NCBI GenBank assembly: GCA_017651645.1 | Contig: JAGCCO010000022.1 | Coordinates: 33,486-97,485, forward strand | DNA from: Bacteroidales bacterium | Lineage (GTDB): Bacteria; Bacteroidota; Bacteroidia; Bacteroidales; F082 | Direction: 5' to 3' | Length of the DNA: 64,000 nt | Shown here: one piece after another, positions 17,414 to 25,517 of the stretch | How the letters are laid out: each line of letters begins with the position of its first letter | Numbering within the stretch: the first letter of the stretch is position 1 | Made by a program: the position numbers and the translations under genes | The notes under the pieces: generated by a model | Database searches by the model: none | What the model was told of the DNA's origin: nothing | What the model saw: only the letters and a program-made list of their open reading frames with translations

Positions 17414-18661
17414 ATGAAAACTGATATTAGAAGAGTAGTAATCACCGGCATGGGCGCCATTTCGCCGATTGGCAACGACCTGCCGACCATTTGGGATAAC
17501 CTGATGAAGGGCTATTGTGGCATTGACTTCATCAAAGCTTTTGATACCACCGATCTTCCCGTGAAGATTGCCGCAGAACTGAAAGATTTCGACCCTGAGG
17601 CTTGTGGCGTCGACAAGGCTTTTGTTAAGCGAAATGATCGTTTTGCGGTTTATACTTTGGCCGCTGCCTATCAAGCCATGAAAGACAATGAAGACATGCA
17701 GATGGATCCCAGTCGTTTGGGTGTGTATGTCGGTTCTGGCATCGGTGGCTTCGACACCATCATGCGTGGCGTCAAGACATTCTTTGATGAAGGCGCACGT
17801 TGGGTTTCACCCCTGATGATTCCAACCATGATTGGCAACCAGGCTTCGGGCAGCGTGGCTATCCGCTACAATGCTCAAGGTCCTTGTGTGCCCATTGTGA
17901 CGGCTTGCGCTACGGGTACCCACAGCATTGGTGAGGCTTATCGCGCCATCAAGCATGGTTATGCTGACGCCATCATTGCAGGTGGCTCCGAGGCGGGCAT
18001 CAATCCCGTCTCTATCGGAGGCTTCGCCAACTGCAAGGCATTGACGAAGGCTGAAGATCCGAAGTATGCTTCCCTGCCGTTCAATAAGAACCGTGCAGGT
18101 TTCGTCATTGCTGAAGGTTCGGGTATCGTTCTGCTTGAGGAATATGAACACGCAAAGCAACGTGGTGCAAAGATCTATGCCGAGCTTTGCGGCTATGGCA
18201 ACTCTTGCGACGCCTACCACAGCACGGCTCCGCGTCCCGATGGCACTACTCAAAGTCTAGCCATCAAACAGGCCCTGGAAGAGGCCCAATTCAAGGCCGG
18301 AGAAAACATCTACATCAACGCGCACGGCACGGGTACCCCGATGAACGACAGCGGCGAGACCAAGGCCATCAAGATTGCGATGGGCGAAGAGGAAGCCCGC
18401 AAGGCCCACATCAGCTCCACGAAGTCGGAGATGGGTCATGCCCTCGGTGCTGCTGGTGCTATCGAACTTGTTATCAGTGTGATGGCTCTGAACAACGGTG
18501 TCGTTCCTCCGACCATTAATTTGGATGAGCCCGACCCCGAATGTGACCTCGACTACACACCCAACAAACCCCTCAAGGTGGATTTGGACATCGCTATTTC
18601 TAACTCCTTGGGCTTTGGCGGACATAATGCTTGCCTCGCAATTCGAAAAATTGGCTATTAG
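17414..18661 (+). CDS. fabF: 3-oxoacyl-ACP synthase II (KAS II)
   Basis: 415 residues from the ATG at 17414, the usual FabF size. The KAS I/II triad is intact: Cys165 in TACATGTH, His304 in NAHGTGTP and His342 in SEMGHALGAAG. It elongates acyl-ACP with malonyl-ACP. The start was placed at MKTDIRRVVITGMG because this opens the first beta strand; upstream in-phase sequence overlaps fabH and is made of repeats. Its last three codons and stop lie inside the left arm of a long palindrome (18651-18735). Confidence 0.93.
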   Translation: MKTDIRRVVITGMGAISPIGNDLPTIWDNLMKGYCGIDFIKAFDTTDLPVKIAAELKDFDPEACGVDKAFVKRNDRFAVYTLAAAYQAMKDNEDMQMDPSRLGVYVGSGIGGFDTIMRGVKTFFDEGARWVSPLMIPTMIGNQASGSVAIRYNAQGPCVPIVTACATGTHSIGEAYRAIKHGYADAIIAGGSEAGINPVSIGGFANCKALTKAEDPKYASLPFNKNRAGFVIAEGSGIVLLEEYEHAKQRGAKIYAELCGYGNSCDAYHSTAPRPDGTTQSLAIKQALEEAQFKAGENIYINAHGTGTPMNDSGETKAIKIAMGEEEARKAHISSTKSEMGHALGAAGAIELVISVMALNNGVVPPTINLDEPDPECDLDYTPNKPLKVDLDIAISNSLGFGGHNACLAIRKIGY

Positions 18662-18735
18662 CTATTGGCCATTAGCTGTTAGCTTTTGCAACAGCAAAGC
18701 TAGCTAATAGCTAACAGCTAAAAGCTAATAGCCAA
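18651..18735. repeat. 85-bp imperfect palindrome overlapping the fabF stop
   Basis: The arms begin ttggctattagct at 18651 and end with the complement agctaatagccaa at 18735; between them attagctgttagc and gctaacagct also pair. The fabF stop codon TAG is part of the left arm. It is followed by 41 bp before the dehydratase gene. Confidence 0.75.
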
Positions 18736-18776
18736 ACAATTCAACGATTAAGCAATCAACGATTAAACAACATACA

Positions 18777-19205
18777 ATGAACAGAGACGAAATCAAACAG
18801 TATCTCCCGCACCGCGAGCCTATGCTTTTGGTTGACGAGATGAATCTCGATGAAAACCATGTGTGCCATTCCAAGTACCATGTGACGGGCGAGGAGTTCT
18901 TCCTGCAAGGCCATTTCCCTGGCGAACCCGTCGTGCCGGGCGTCATCCTTTGCGAAATCATGGCCCAGTCGTGCGCCCTGTTGATGAAGGACGACCTCAT
19001 CGGCAAACTGACCTTCTACACTGGCATCGACAAAGTGCGTTTCAAGAACAGCGTTAAACCTGGCGACACCGTCGAGGTGGAAGCCACATTGACCTATCAC
19101 ATGCGCAATATCTACATCTGCTCCGCTACGCTCAGCGTTGGTGGCAAAATGTGCGTCAAGGGTGAGCTCTCCTTTGCCCTGCTGCCTGATACGAGAAACA
19201 AATAA
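18777..19205 (+). CDS. fabZ: FabZ-type 3-hydroxyacyl-ACP dehydratase
   Basis: 142 residues, a single hot-dog fold. The FabZ active-site block is present as LQGHFPGEPVVPGVILCEIM, with catalytic His46 and acidic Glu60. It dehydrates 3-hydroxyacyl-ACP to the trans-2-enoyl form. It lies between KAS II and the ACP gene (8 bases from ACP). Bacteroidota usually also have a FabZ fused to LpxC elsewhere, so this copy may be a second one dedicated to this cluster; that cannot be checked here. Confidence 0.85.
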   Translation: MNRDEIKQYLPHREPMLLVDEMNLDENHVCHSKYHVTGEEFFLQGHFPGEPVVPGVILCEIMAQSCALLMKDDLIGKLTFYTGIDKVRFKNSVKPGDTVEVEATLTYHMRNIYICSATLSVGGKMCVKGELSFALLPDTRNK

Positions 19206-19213
19206 CTATCGCC

Positions 19214-19453
19214 ATGGCAAGGATTCAAGACAAGGCACGTGCGTTGATCGCCTCCAAGATGAAACTTGACGAGAGCGAGATTACTCCGGAGAAGCATCTT
19301 TTCAACGATTTGGGTGCCGATTCGTTGGATTTTGTGGAGCTTTCCATGCTGTTGGAGCGCGAGTTCAACGTGAAATTCTCTGAAGACGAAACGGCCAATG
19401 TCAAGACCGTCGGCGATTTGTATCATCTGATAGAAAAATACACAAAGAAATAA
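19214..19453 (+). CDS. acpP: Acyl carrier protein
   Basis: 79 residues, an acidic four-helix protein with the phosphopantetheine site LGADSLDFVEL, Ser37. The length and DSL motif are those of standard type II ACP. It is 8 bases after the dehydratase and 19 bases before fabG, so it is co-transcribed with the enzymes that act on it. Confidence 0.93.
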   Translation: MARIQDKARALIASKMKLDESEITPEKHLFNDLGADSLDFVELSMLLEREFNVKFSEDETANVKTVGDLYHLIEKYTKK

Positions 19454-19472
19454 TCTATAAAATAGAAGTATT

Positions 19473-20219
19473 ATGGAACTCTTAGAAAATAAAGTGGCTC
19501 TGATTACGGGAGCCGGTCGTGGCATCGGCAAGGCCATCGCTCTGCGTTTTGCCCAGGAAGGCTGCAACATCGCCTTCACCGATATCGCCTTGAACGATGT
19601 CGTTTTGGAAACGGAAAAGGAACTGCAAGCCCTTGGCGTCAAGGTCAAAGCTTATGCCTCTAATGCCGCCAATTTCGAGGAGACACACCAAGTCGTTGAT
19701 GAAATCGTCAAGGACTTTGGCCGCATCGACATCCTCGTTAACAATGCCGGTATCACCAAGGACACTGCGCTGAAGCGTATGACCGAGGAGCAATGGGATG
19801 CCGTCATCAATGTGAACCTCAAGTCGGTGTTCAACTTCACCAAGGCGGTGCAGCCTGTCATGTGGAAACAGAATGGTGGCAGCGTCATCAACATGAGTTC
19901 GGTGGTGGGCGTTTCGGGCAATGCCAACCAGTGCAACTACAGTGCCTCGAAGGCTGGTATCATCGGCTTTACCAAGAGCGCAGCTAAAGAGATGGGTGTG
20001 CGCAATATCCGCCACAACGCCATCGCCCCTGGCTTCATCATCACGGCTATGACTAACGCCCTGCCCGAAGAAGTGCGAAAAACTTGGGAAAGCTTGATTC
20101 CGCTGCGTCGCGGTGGCACGCCCGAGGATGTGGCCAATGTGGCCCTCTTCCTTGCTTCTGACCTCAGCTCGTATGTCACGGGACAGGTCATCCACTGCTG
20201 TGGCGGTATGAATTGCTAA
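19473..20219 (+). CDS. fabG: 3-oxoacyl-ACP reductase
   Basis: 248 residues, a classical short-chain dehydrogenase. The nucleotide-binding motif TGAGRGIG is at 12-19, NNAG at 90-93, catalytic Ser143 in MSSVVG, and Tyr156/Lys160 in YSASK. The motif order and length match FabG, which reduces 3-oxoacyl-ACP with NADPH. It is the last gene of the elongation cluster and is followed by a bidirectional terminator at 20308. Confidence 0.93.
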   Translation: MELLENKVALITGAGRGIGKAIALRFAQEGCNIAFTDIALNDVVLETEKELQALGVKVKAYASNAANFEETHQVVDEIVKDFGRIDILVNNAGITKDTALKRMTEEQWDAVINVNLKSVFNFTKAVQPVMWKQNGGSVINMSSVVGVSGNANQCNYSASKAGIIGFTKSAAKEMGVRNIRHNAIAPGFIITAMTNALPEEVRKTWESLIPLRRGGTPEDVANVALFLASDLSSYVTGQVIHCCGGMNC

Positions 20220-20307
20220 AAGGACGCGGGATTATGTGACTTCGGGACGCGAGACCGCGTCACCGAGGTATGGCATTTTTGAAAATAATTTGAAAACGAT
20301 AGCAGAA

Positions 20308-20338
20308 AGAAAAGCCTCGCCGATTGGGGGGCTTTTCT
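20308..20338. terminator. Bidirectional terminator between fabG and LytTR gene
   Basis: A perfect 9-bp stem, agaaaagcc (20308-20316) with 20330-20338, flanked by A-rich sequence on the left and T-rich on the right. It separates the convergent fabG (+) and the minus-strand gene ending at 20341. A second, shorter gacgcg/cgcgtc hairpin sits just upstream near 20245-20262. Confidence 0.8.
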
Positions 20339-20340
20339 AT

Positions 20341-21219
20341 TTATTTCTTGTTGAAGGCTTCCAGCACCTTCGCCGAATAGGTCTTGGAAACTGGTATCGA
20401 CTCCAATCCTTCTCGTTCGAAGTCGATGACAAAGCCATCAGCCTCGTTGTGCAAAACGCTCACCTTTTTTATGTTGACGATATAAGAGCGGTGGCAGCGC
20501 ATCAAGCTACTGGAATCCACGCAGTTGTCGGCAATGGTCTGCATCTTGCAACGGAGCAAGTAGCTTGCAATGGTGCCGCTGCGCTGGTAGAACACATTGA
20601 TGTAGTTGTCCTCCGCCTTGATGTAATAGAGGTTGTCAAGTTTGACGGACAGTTTCAAGTTGCCGTTATTGTCCATCAAGTTGATGATTTCGGTGTGCTC
20701 GGGCATCACCTCGTCGTCCGACTCCACCGTGTCGCTCTTGGTGAGCATGAGGCGTTGTCTCGTGTCTTTCAGCAAGATGGATAATACGGTAACTGTGTAA
20801 GGTACCCCCAAGGCAACAAAAGTGATGAGGACGCTCTTCGCATAGAGATAGCCGAAACTGTGGTCGGTGGCATGAATCTCGATATAAGAAATCAAGGTAT
20901 GACATACCGCAATAATCATGATTTCAAGGAATAGCCAAAGGAGATAGAGCCAAAAGGGGAAATGCCGGCTTTTGCGCACGACCCAGTTCATCAGCATACG
21001 GCTGAGGGCCAGAAACAACATGCCCGAACCCACAAAGGCTGCCGTGATGAGGAAATAGTTTCCGCGCCCGACTTGGAACCATGCCGTTTCCGAGAACGGG
21101 ACGTAAGCCGTCAGAAACACCAGCGCAAACAAGGTCGAGATGACGACATTGAGGACTTGGCTGACAGGTTCAGTCAGACACTCAGGTGTTTGCGTTATCA
21201 GGCGTTTTGGAAATCTCAT
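20341..21219 (-). CDS. LytTR-domain transcriptional regulator with four membrane helices
   Basis: 292 residues. Four predicted membrane helices fill the first 160 residues (starting near VLNVVISTLFALVFLTAYVP). The C-terminal 100 residues are a LytTR DNA-binding domain (LDNLYYIKAEDNYINVFY, then SLMRCHRSYIVNIKKV and IPVSKTY). There is no receiver domain with a phospho-Asp, so this is a membrane one-component regulator rather than a response regulator. It is convergent with the fatty-acid cluster and divergent from nothing nearby; RecX lies 40 bases upstream of its start on the same strand. Signal and target are unknown. Confidence 0.85.
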   Translation of the reverse strand: MRFPKRLITQTPECLTEPVSQVLNVVISTLFALVFLTAYVPFSETAWFQVGRGNYFLITAAFVGSGMLFLALSRMLMNWVVRKSRHFPFWLYLLWLFLEIMIIAVCHTLISYIEIHATDHSFGYLYAKSVLITFVALGVPYTVTVLSILLKDTRQRLMLTKSDTVESDDEVMPEHTEIINLMDNNGNLKLSVKLDNLYYIKAEDNYINVFYQRSGTIASYLLRCKMQTIADNCVDSSSLMRCHRSYIVNIKKVSVLHNEADGFVIDFEREGLESIPVSKTYSAKVLEAFNKK

Positions 21220-21259
21220 GGCTTAGCTTTCAAAAGTGCGGCAAAGATACGAAAACTTG

Positions 21260-21739
21260 TCAAATCGCCAAATCCTTCAAGACCTCCCAGACGAGGTTGC
21301 CTTCAAAGCCTTTCTGCATAGCATAGGCGGCCAGTTTGCGCTTTTTTTCAAAGTCGGAATCGGCTTTTATGGTCTTGGATTTGGTCTTTAGGATGTCAAT
21401 GAGTCTTTGGCGATAGACCTCTTCATCGGTCTGTCTCAAGGCTTCGTCGATGAGCTCCTTGTCAATGCCTTTCTGCATAAGATGGAAACGAATCTTGTTC
21501 ATACCCCAGCCGCTTTGGTTGACTTTACCGCGCACAAAACTTTTGGCAAACCGCTCATCGTTAACGAAACGGTTTTCTAACAGATAATCAAGGATTTTCT
21601 TCTTTTCCTCTTCGGGAATGTCGAAGGTTTTCAGTTTGTCGCGGACATCCTTCACACAGCGTTCCTGATAGGCGCAATATTTGGCCATCTTGTCAAGAAC
21701 TTGGTCGGGAGAGAGGGGCTTGGCAGGTGCTTTCGACAT
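21260..21739 (-). CDS. recX: Regulatory protein RecX
   Basis: 159 residues made of three-helix repeats typical of RecX, for example CAYQERCVKDVRDKL near the N-terminus and WGMNKIRFHLMQKGI in the middle. RecX modulates RecA filaments. recA is not adjacent in this window. The start codon shares one base with the stop of the upstream PTS-like gene (TGATG), so the two are translationally coupled, an unexpected pairing. Length is normal for the family. Confidence 0.85.
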   Translation of the reverse strand: MSKAPAKPLSPDQVLDKMAKYCAYQERCVKDVRDKLKTFDIPEEEKKKILDYLLENRFVNDERFAKSFVRGKVNQSGWGMNKIRFHLMQKGIDKELIDEALRQTDEEVYRQRLIDILKTKSKTIKADSDFEKKRKLAAYAMQKGFEGNLVWEVLKDLAI

Positions 21740-22758
21740 CAGCAGTCGATTTTGAGGTCGCCTTCCTTAATCCAACCTATCTTTCTCAGAATCAGTCCGA
21801 AGATCCATGTGAGCACGGCAGGCAGTACGAAGCATACTAATCCCATGCCAATCCACATGTTGGCACCACCTTCGGGCATGGCGGTGTAGATGCCGATGGG
21901 TCCAACGAGGCCGCAGGTGCCCATGCCAGAGCCGATGGGGATGTTCTCCAGGTGGAAGATGCAGGTCGAGATGGGACCTGTGATGGCGGCGGTGAGCAAG
22001 ACGGGAATCCAGATGCGAGGATTCTTCACGATGTTACCCATCTGCAGCATGGAGGTGCCGAGACCTTGTGCAACAAGGCCACCCCAGCGGTTTTCCCTGA
22101 AACTCAACACCGCAAAGCCAATCATTTGGGCACAGCAACCCGCTGTGGCGGCGCCTCCAGCGATGCCACCCAAGCCGATGGCAAGGCAGATGGCTGCCGA
22201 GCTGATGGGCAGGGTGAGTACCGAGCCAATGACAACCGAGACGATGATGCCCATAAGGAAGGGCTGCATCTGTGTGGCGTTCTCGATGAAAGTGCCGAGG
22301 GCGGTCATCACCTTTTGGATGGGTGCGCCAGCGAGATAGGCCATCAGCACACCACTGATGATGACCACGGCTGGAGTGACGAGGATGTCGACTTGGGTCT
22401 CTTTGTAGACCATCTTGCCCAGTTCAATGGCCACGATAACTGCAACATAGGCACCCATAGGGCCGCCCAATTCATTGCCTGCGATGCCGACGGCGATGGC
22501 ACTAAACAGCACCAAGCCCTCGCAGCCGAGCTTATAGGCGATAGCCACGGCGATGGCTGCTCCTGTGGCGGCTTTCGCATAGGTAGCGATGGTGATGAAA
22601 GCCTCAATGCCCGTCTTGTCGCCCAAGGTCTGGAAGATGGTGCCGATGAGCAGCGAGGCAAACAGACCCAATGCCATAGCACCAAGAGCGTCGACAAAAT
22701 AGGCCTTCCAGGTCATGTCGACGCCCTTGCGCTGTAGAAATGATTTGAATTTGCTCAT
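21739..22758 (-). CDS. PTS IIC-like membrane permease (EIIC family 2)
   Basis: 339 residues, very hydrophobic and glycine-rich, with about nine predicted membrane helices. It resembles the stand-alone PTS EIIC type 2 membrane proteins found in many bacteria without partner IIA or IIB domains. No phosphotransfer domain or partner gene is present nearby, so phosphotransferase activity is doubtful and it may act as a transporter of another kind. It is upstream of and overlaps recX by one base. A palindromic element (22769-22792) separates it from the next gene upstream. Confidence 0.75.
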   Translation of the reverse strand: MSKFKSFLQRKGVDMTWKAYFVDALGAMALGLFASLLIGTIFQTLGDKTGIEAFITIATYAKAATGAAIAVAIAYKLGCEGLVLFSAIAVGIAGNELGGPMGAYVAVIVAIELGKMVYKETQVDILVTPAVVIISGVLMAYLAGAPIQKVMTALGTFIENATQMQPFLMGIIVSVVIGSVLTLPISSAAICLAIGLGGIAGGAATAGCCAQMIGFAVLSFRENRWGGLVAQGLGTSMLQMGNIVKNPRIWIPVLLTAAITGPISTCIFHLENIPIGSGMGTCGLVGPIGIYTAMPEGGANMWIGMGLVCFVLPAVLTWIFGLILRKIGWIKEGDLKIDC

Positions 22759-22768
22759 GATAGGTTCA

Positions 22769-22792
22769 GGTCCCTGAGCCCGTCGAAGGGCC
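22769..22792. repeat. Short palindromic element, copy 1
   Basis: The 24-bp word ggtccctgagcccgtcgaag+ggcc is a variant of a dispersed palindrome (core ctgagcctgtcgaag). Other copies are at 30395-30418 (inside a gene) and 32228-32253. It sits between the PTS-like gene and the nicotinamidase-like gene. Confidence 0.8.
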
Positions 22793-22802
22793 GTTCATTC
22801 AA

Positions 22803-23519
22803 TTAAAACTCAATTCCTTGAATGCCGTTTTCCTTCATCAGGTCAGCAAGTTTGGTGTCGTTATCATCGACGGCGGCGAGGCAGTTGGTGACGATGCGAA
22901 TCTGCTTGGCAGGGTAGAAGGCCAACAAATCTTTGGTGGTTTCGTAGACGCAGTAATCCGTAGCGATGCCGCAGATGTCGATGCCTTCAAAGCCCATCTC
23001 TTGGATGGTATTGCGCAGCTTTTCTCCGCTTTGTTCATTTTGGAAGATGCTGAACTCCTCTTTTTCGGCGAGGTCGCCTTTATGCATGTAATGGATGTTG
23101 GGGGAGCTAGGCATGATGGTCGTCAGCACTTCTTGAAGAGCAGGATAGACGTTCATGCCTTCGGTGCCTTGCACACAGTGAGGCGGGAACACGCCACCTT
23201 GTTCAACGAAGGAGCAATGGTTGGCGGGGTGGGCATCTTGTGTGACGATAATCCAGCCGTAGTTCTTCCAAGCACCATCAGCGAGTGCTTTGGCAAGGTA
23301 TTCCATGGAAGCAGGACCTTTTTTAGTGGCTAAGCTACCCGTGGTGAAGTCGATTTGTGGGTCGACGATGATGAGTAAACGGTTGGGAAGTTTGACTTCC
23401 TCAACAACGGTCTCAGCAGCTTTTTCTTTAGCCTCTTCTTCTTTTTGTTTTTTGTTGTTGCAGCCTGCAAAAGCAAGGGCGGCGATGAGCACGATGGCTC
23501 CAATGAGATTTCTCTTCAT
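22803..23519 (-). CDS. Nicotinamidase/isochorismatase-family lipoprotein
   Basis: 238 residues from the ATG at 23519. A lipoprotein signal (lipobox ALAFAGC, Cys20) and a charged linker precede a cysteine-hydrolase domain. The nicotinamidase set is present: Asp53 (IVDPQIDF), probable Lys147, nucleophile Cys190 (ATDYCV), and metal ligands Asp95, His97, His101 (TQDAHPANH) and perhaps His114. Known enzymes of this type are cytoplasmic and deamidate nicotinamide in NAD salvage; a lipidated, exported copy is unusual. Its function might be periplasmic salvage. An upstream in-phase ATG (23606) was rejected because it would bury the signal peptide and overlap ygiQ. Confidence 0.8.
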   Translation of the reverse strand: MKRNLIGAIVLIAALAFAGCNNKKQKEEEAKEKAAETVVEEVKLPNRLLIIVDPQIDFTTGSLATKKGPASMEYLAKALADGAWKNYGWIIVTQDAHPANHCSFVEQGGVFPPHCVQGTEGMNVYPALQEVLTTIMPSSPNIHYMHKGDLAEKEEFSIFQNEQSGEKLRNTIQEMGFEGIDICGIATDYCVYETTKDLLAFYPAKQIRIVTNCLAAVDDNDTKLADLMKENGIQGIEF

Positions 23520-23568
23520 GATGTTTGATTTATGTTGTTTAAATTTGCGGCAAAAGTAATGAAAATAA

Positions 23569-25389
23569 TTATTTAAAAAGCTTTTTAATCCATTCTGGAT
23601 GTCCAATTCTTCGTAATGCGCTTTTCACCCACTCGCGGTTTTCGGGTTTGTACCAGAAGAAAAAACGTTGTTGGGCCAGTTTTTCCTCTTTCGTCTTGGC
23701 ACAGAAGACGGGTTCCAAAGTGTATGGGTCATAGCCTGAATAATAGATTTCGGTGGCCAAGGTCATTGGGGTGGGGGTGAAGTCTTGCACTTGCTCCAAA
23801 TGGTAGCCTAACTCCTTGGTTCTCACGGCCAGTTCGGCCATGTCTTCAAGGTAGCAGTCGGGATGCGAGGAGATGAAATAGGGGATGAGTTGCTGGTTCA
23901 GATGCTCCTTTTCGTTGATGGCATCGAACTTCTTCTTCAACTTGACGAACATGTCAAATTTTGGCTTGCGCATGAGCTTCAATACAGCGTCACTGGTGTG
24001 CTCGGGTGCGACTTTTAGCCTTCCACTGACGTGTCGCGTGACCAACTGACGGAAGTATTCATCGTAGCCCATGGCTTTATTCTCTTCGGGTGTGCTGTCG
24101 TGCAAGAACAGGTCGTAGCGGATGCCCGATCCGATAGTGGCTTTCTTCACCTTCGGGTTCTTGTCGACTTCTTGATAAATTTCGATGAGTGGATGATGGT
24201 CGGTGTTGAGGTTCTTGCACACGGTGGGTTGCAGGCAAGTGGGGCGTGCGCATTTCTCGCAGAGGCGTTCATCTTTGCCTTTCATGCGGTACATGTTGGC
24301 AGAGGGGCCACCCAAGTCGCTGATGTAGCCTTTGAAGTCCTCCATCTCGGTCACTTTTTCCACCTCTTTTAATATGGATTCTTTGCTGCGTGAAGCGACG
24401 AACTTGCCTTGGTGCGCTGAAATGGTGCAGAAGGCGCAGCCGCCGAAGCAACCACGGTGCAAATTGACGGAGTGGCGAATCATCTCATAAGCGGGAATGA
24501 CACCACGCTTGGCATATTTCGGATGCGGCAAGCGGGTGTAAGGTAAATCGAAAGATGCGTCAATCTGCTCTTCAGTAAAAGTTGGCAAAGGCGGATTGAT
24601 AATGAGCCGTTGATTGCCAACATCTTGAATAAGTCGTGCTGCGTGTTTCTTGTTGGATTCCTCCTCGATATGGCGGAAGTTTGAGGCGTATTTTTTCTTG
24701 TCTTTCAGGCAGACTTCGTGGGAGACGAGTTCGATGGTCTCGCCGTCAAAGTCGGGAAGAGGCTGCTTTTTGTCTTGCAGGAAAAAGGTCTGTTGAATGT
24801 CAGTCAGTTCGCTGACTTTCTTGCCGTTTTGTATGGCCTTAGCGATTTCCACCATGGTGAGTTCGCCCATGCCGTACACACCGATGTCTGCTTTCGAGTC
24901 GACCAAAATACTGGGTTTCAGACAGTCGTCCCAATAATCATAGTGTGTTACGCGGCGCAGCGAGGCTTCGATGCCGCCGATGACAATGGGCACATCAGGG
25001 TAGAGCTGTTTGAGGATGTTGCAATAGACCACTGTGGCGCGGTCGGGACGGAAACCTGCTTCGCCGCCTGGGGTGTAGGCATCGTTGCTACGTAGGCGCT
25101 TGTTAGCGGTGTAGTGGTTCACCATCGAGTCCATGCAGCCCGCCGAGACACCGAAATAAATCCTCGGCTTGCCGAACTTCTTGAAGTCGCGCAAGTCATC
25201 CCTCCAGTTGGGCTGTGGGATGAGTGCCACGCGGAAGCCATTGTGTTCCAAAACCCTTCCAATAACAGCAGCCCCAAACGCAGGATGGTCGACATAGGCA
25301 TCGCCTGTGACGAACACCACGTCCACCTCATCCCAACCGCGCAGGTCGGTCTCTTTTTTCGTTATGGGGAGCCAGTCGAGGAGGGTCAT
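23569..25389 (-). CDS. ygiQ: YgiQ-family radical SAM protein
   Basis: 606 residues. An N-terminal B12-binding-like or UPF0313 domain (about 1-290) precedes the radical SAM core with the cluster motif RGCFGGCAFCTI (about residue 310), and the C-terminal third carries the conserved DUF3362-type region. The YgiQ family is widespread and its reaction is not established. It is a single gene with a minus-strand -7 box at 25406-25413. Length is normal for the family. Confidence 0.88.
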   Translation of the reverse strand: MTLLDWLPITKKETDLRGWDEVDVVFVTGDAYVDHPAFGAAVIGRVLEHNGFRVALIPQPNWRDDLRDFKKFGKPRIYFGVSAGCMDSMVNHYTANKRLRSNDAYTPGGEAGFRPDRATVVYCNILKQLYPDVPIVIGGIEASLRRVTHYDYWDDCLKPSILVDSKADIGVYGMGELTMVEIAKAIQNGKKVSELTDIQQTFFLQDKKQPLPDFDGETIELVSHEVCLKDKKKYASNFRHIEEESNKKHAARLIQDVGNQRLIINPPLPTFTEEQIDASFDLPYTRLPHPKYAKRGVIPAYEMIRHSVNLHRGCFGGCAFCTISAHQGKFVASRSKESILKEVEKVTEMEDFKGYISDLGGPSANMYRMKGKDERLCEKCARPTCLQPTVCKNLNTDHHPLIEIYQEVDKNPKVKKATIGSGIRYDLFLHDSTPEENKAMGYDEYFRQLVTRHVSGRLKVAPEHTSDAVLKLMRKPKFDMFVKLKKKFDAINEKEHLNQQLIPYFISSHPDCYLEDMAELAVRTKELGYHLEQVQDFTPTPMTLATEIYYSGYDPYTLEPVFCAKTKEEKLAQQRFFFWYKPENREWVKSALRRIGHPEWIKKLFK

Positions 25390-25405
25390 TATTCGTAATT
25401 TGCTG

Positions 25406-25413
25406 CAAAGGTA
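25406..25413 (-). promoter_or_regulatory. Candidate -7 box for ygiQ
   Basis: On the minus strand the bases read TACCTTTG, a consensus -7 box, 17 bp before the ygiQ start. The divergent yitT gene begins at 25518 and a related box (gacctttg at 25455-25462) faces it. Confidence 0.5.
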
Positions 25414-25517
25414 ATTATTTCTTGAATTTGTTTCTTTATCTCGAAAAGAATTCCGACCTTTGCAGCCGCAAAAATTAAAGGCTAGTTTATAATTAACAAA
25501 TTAACAATCAATAATTT

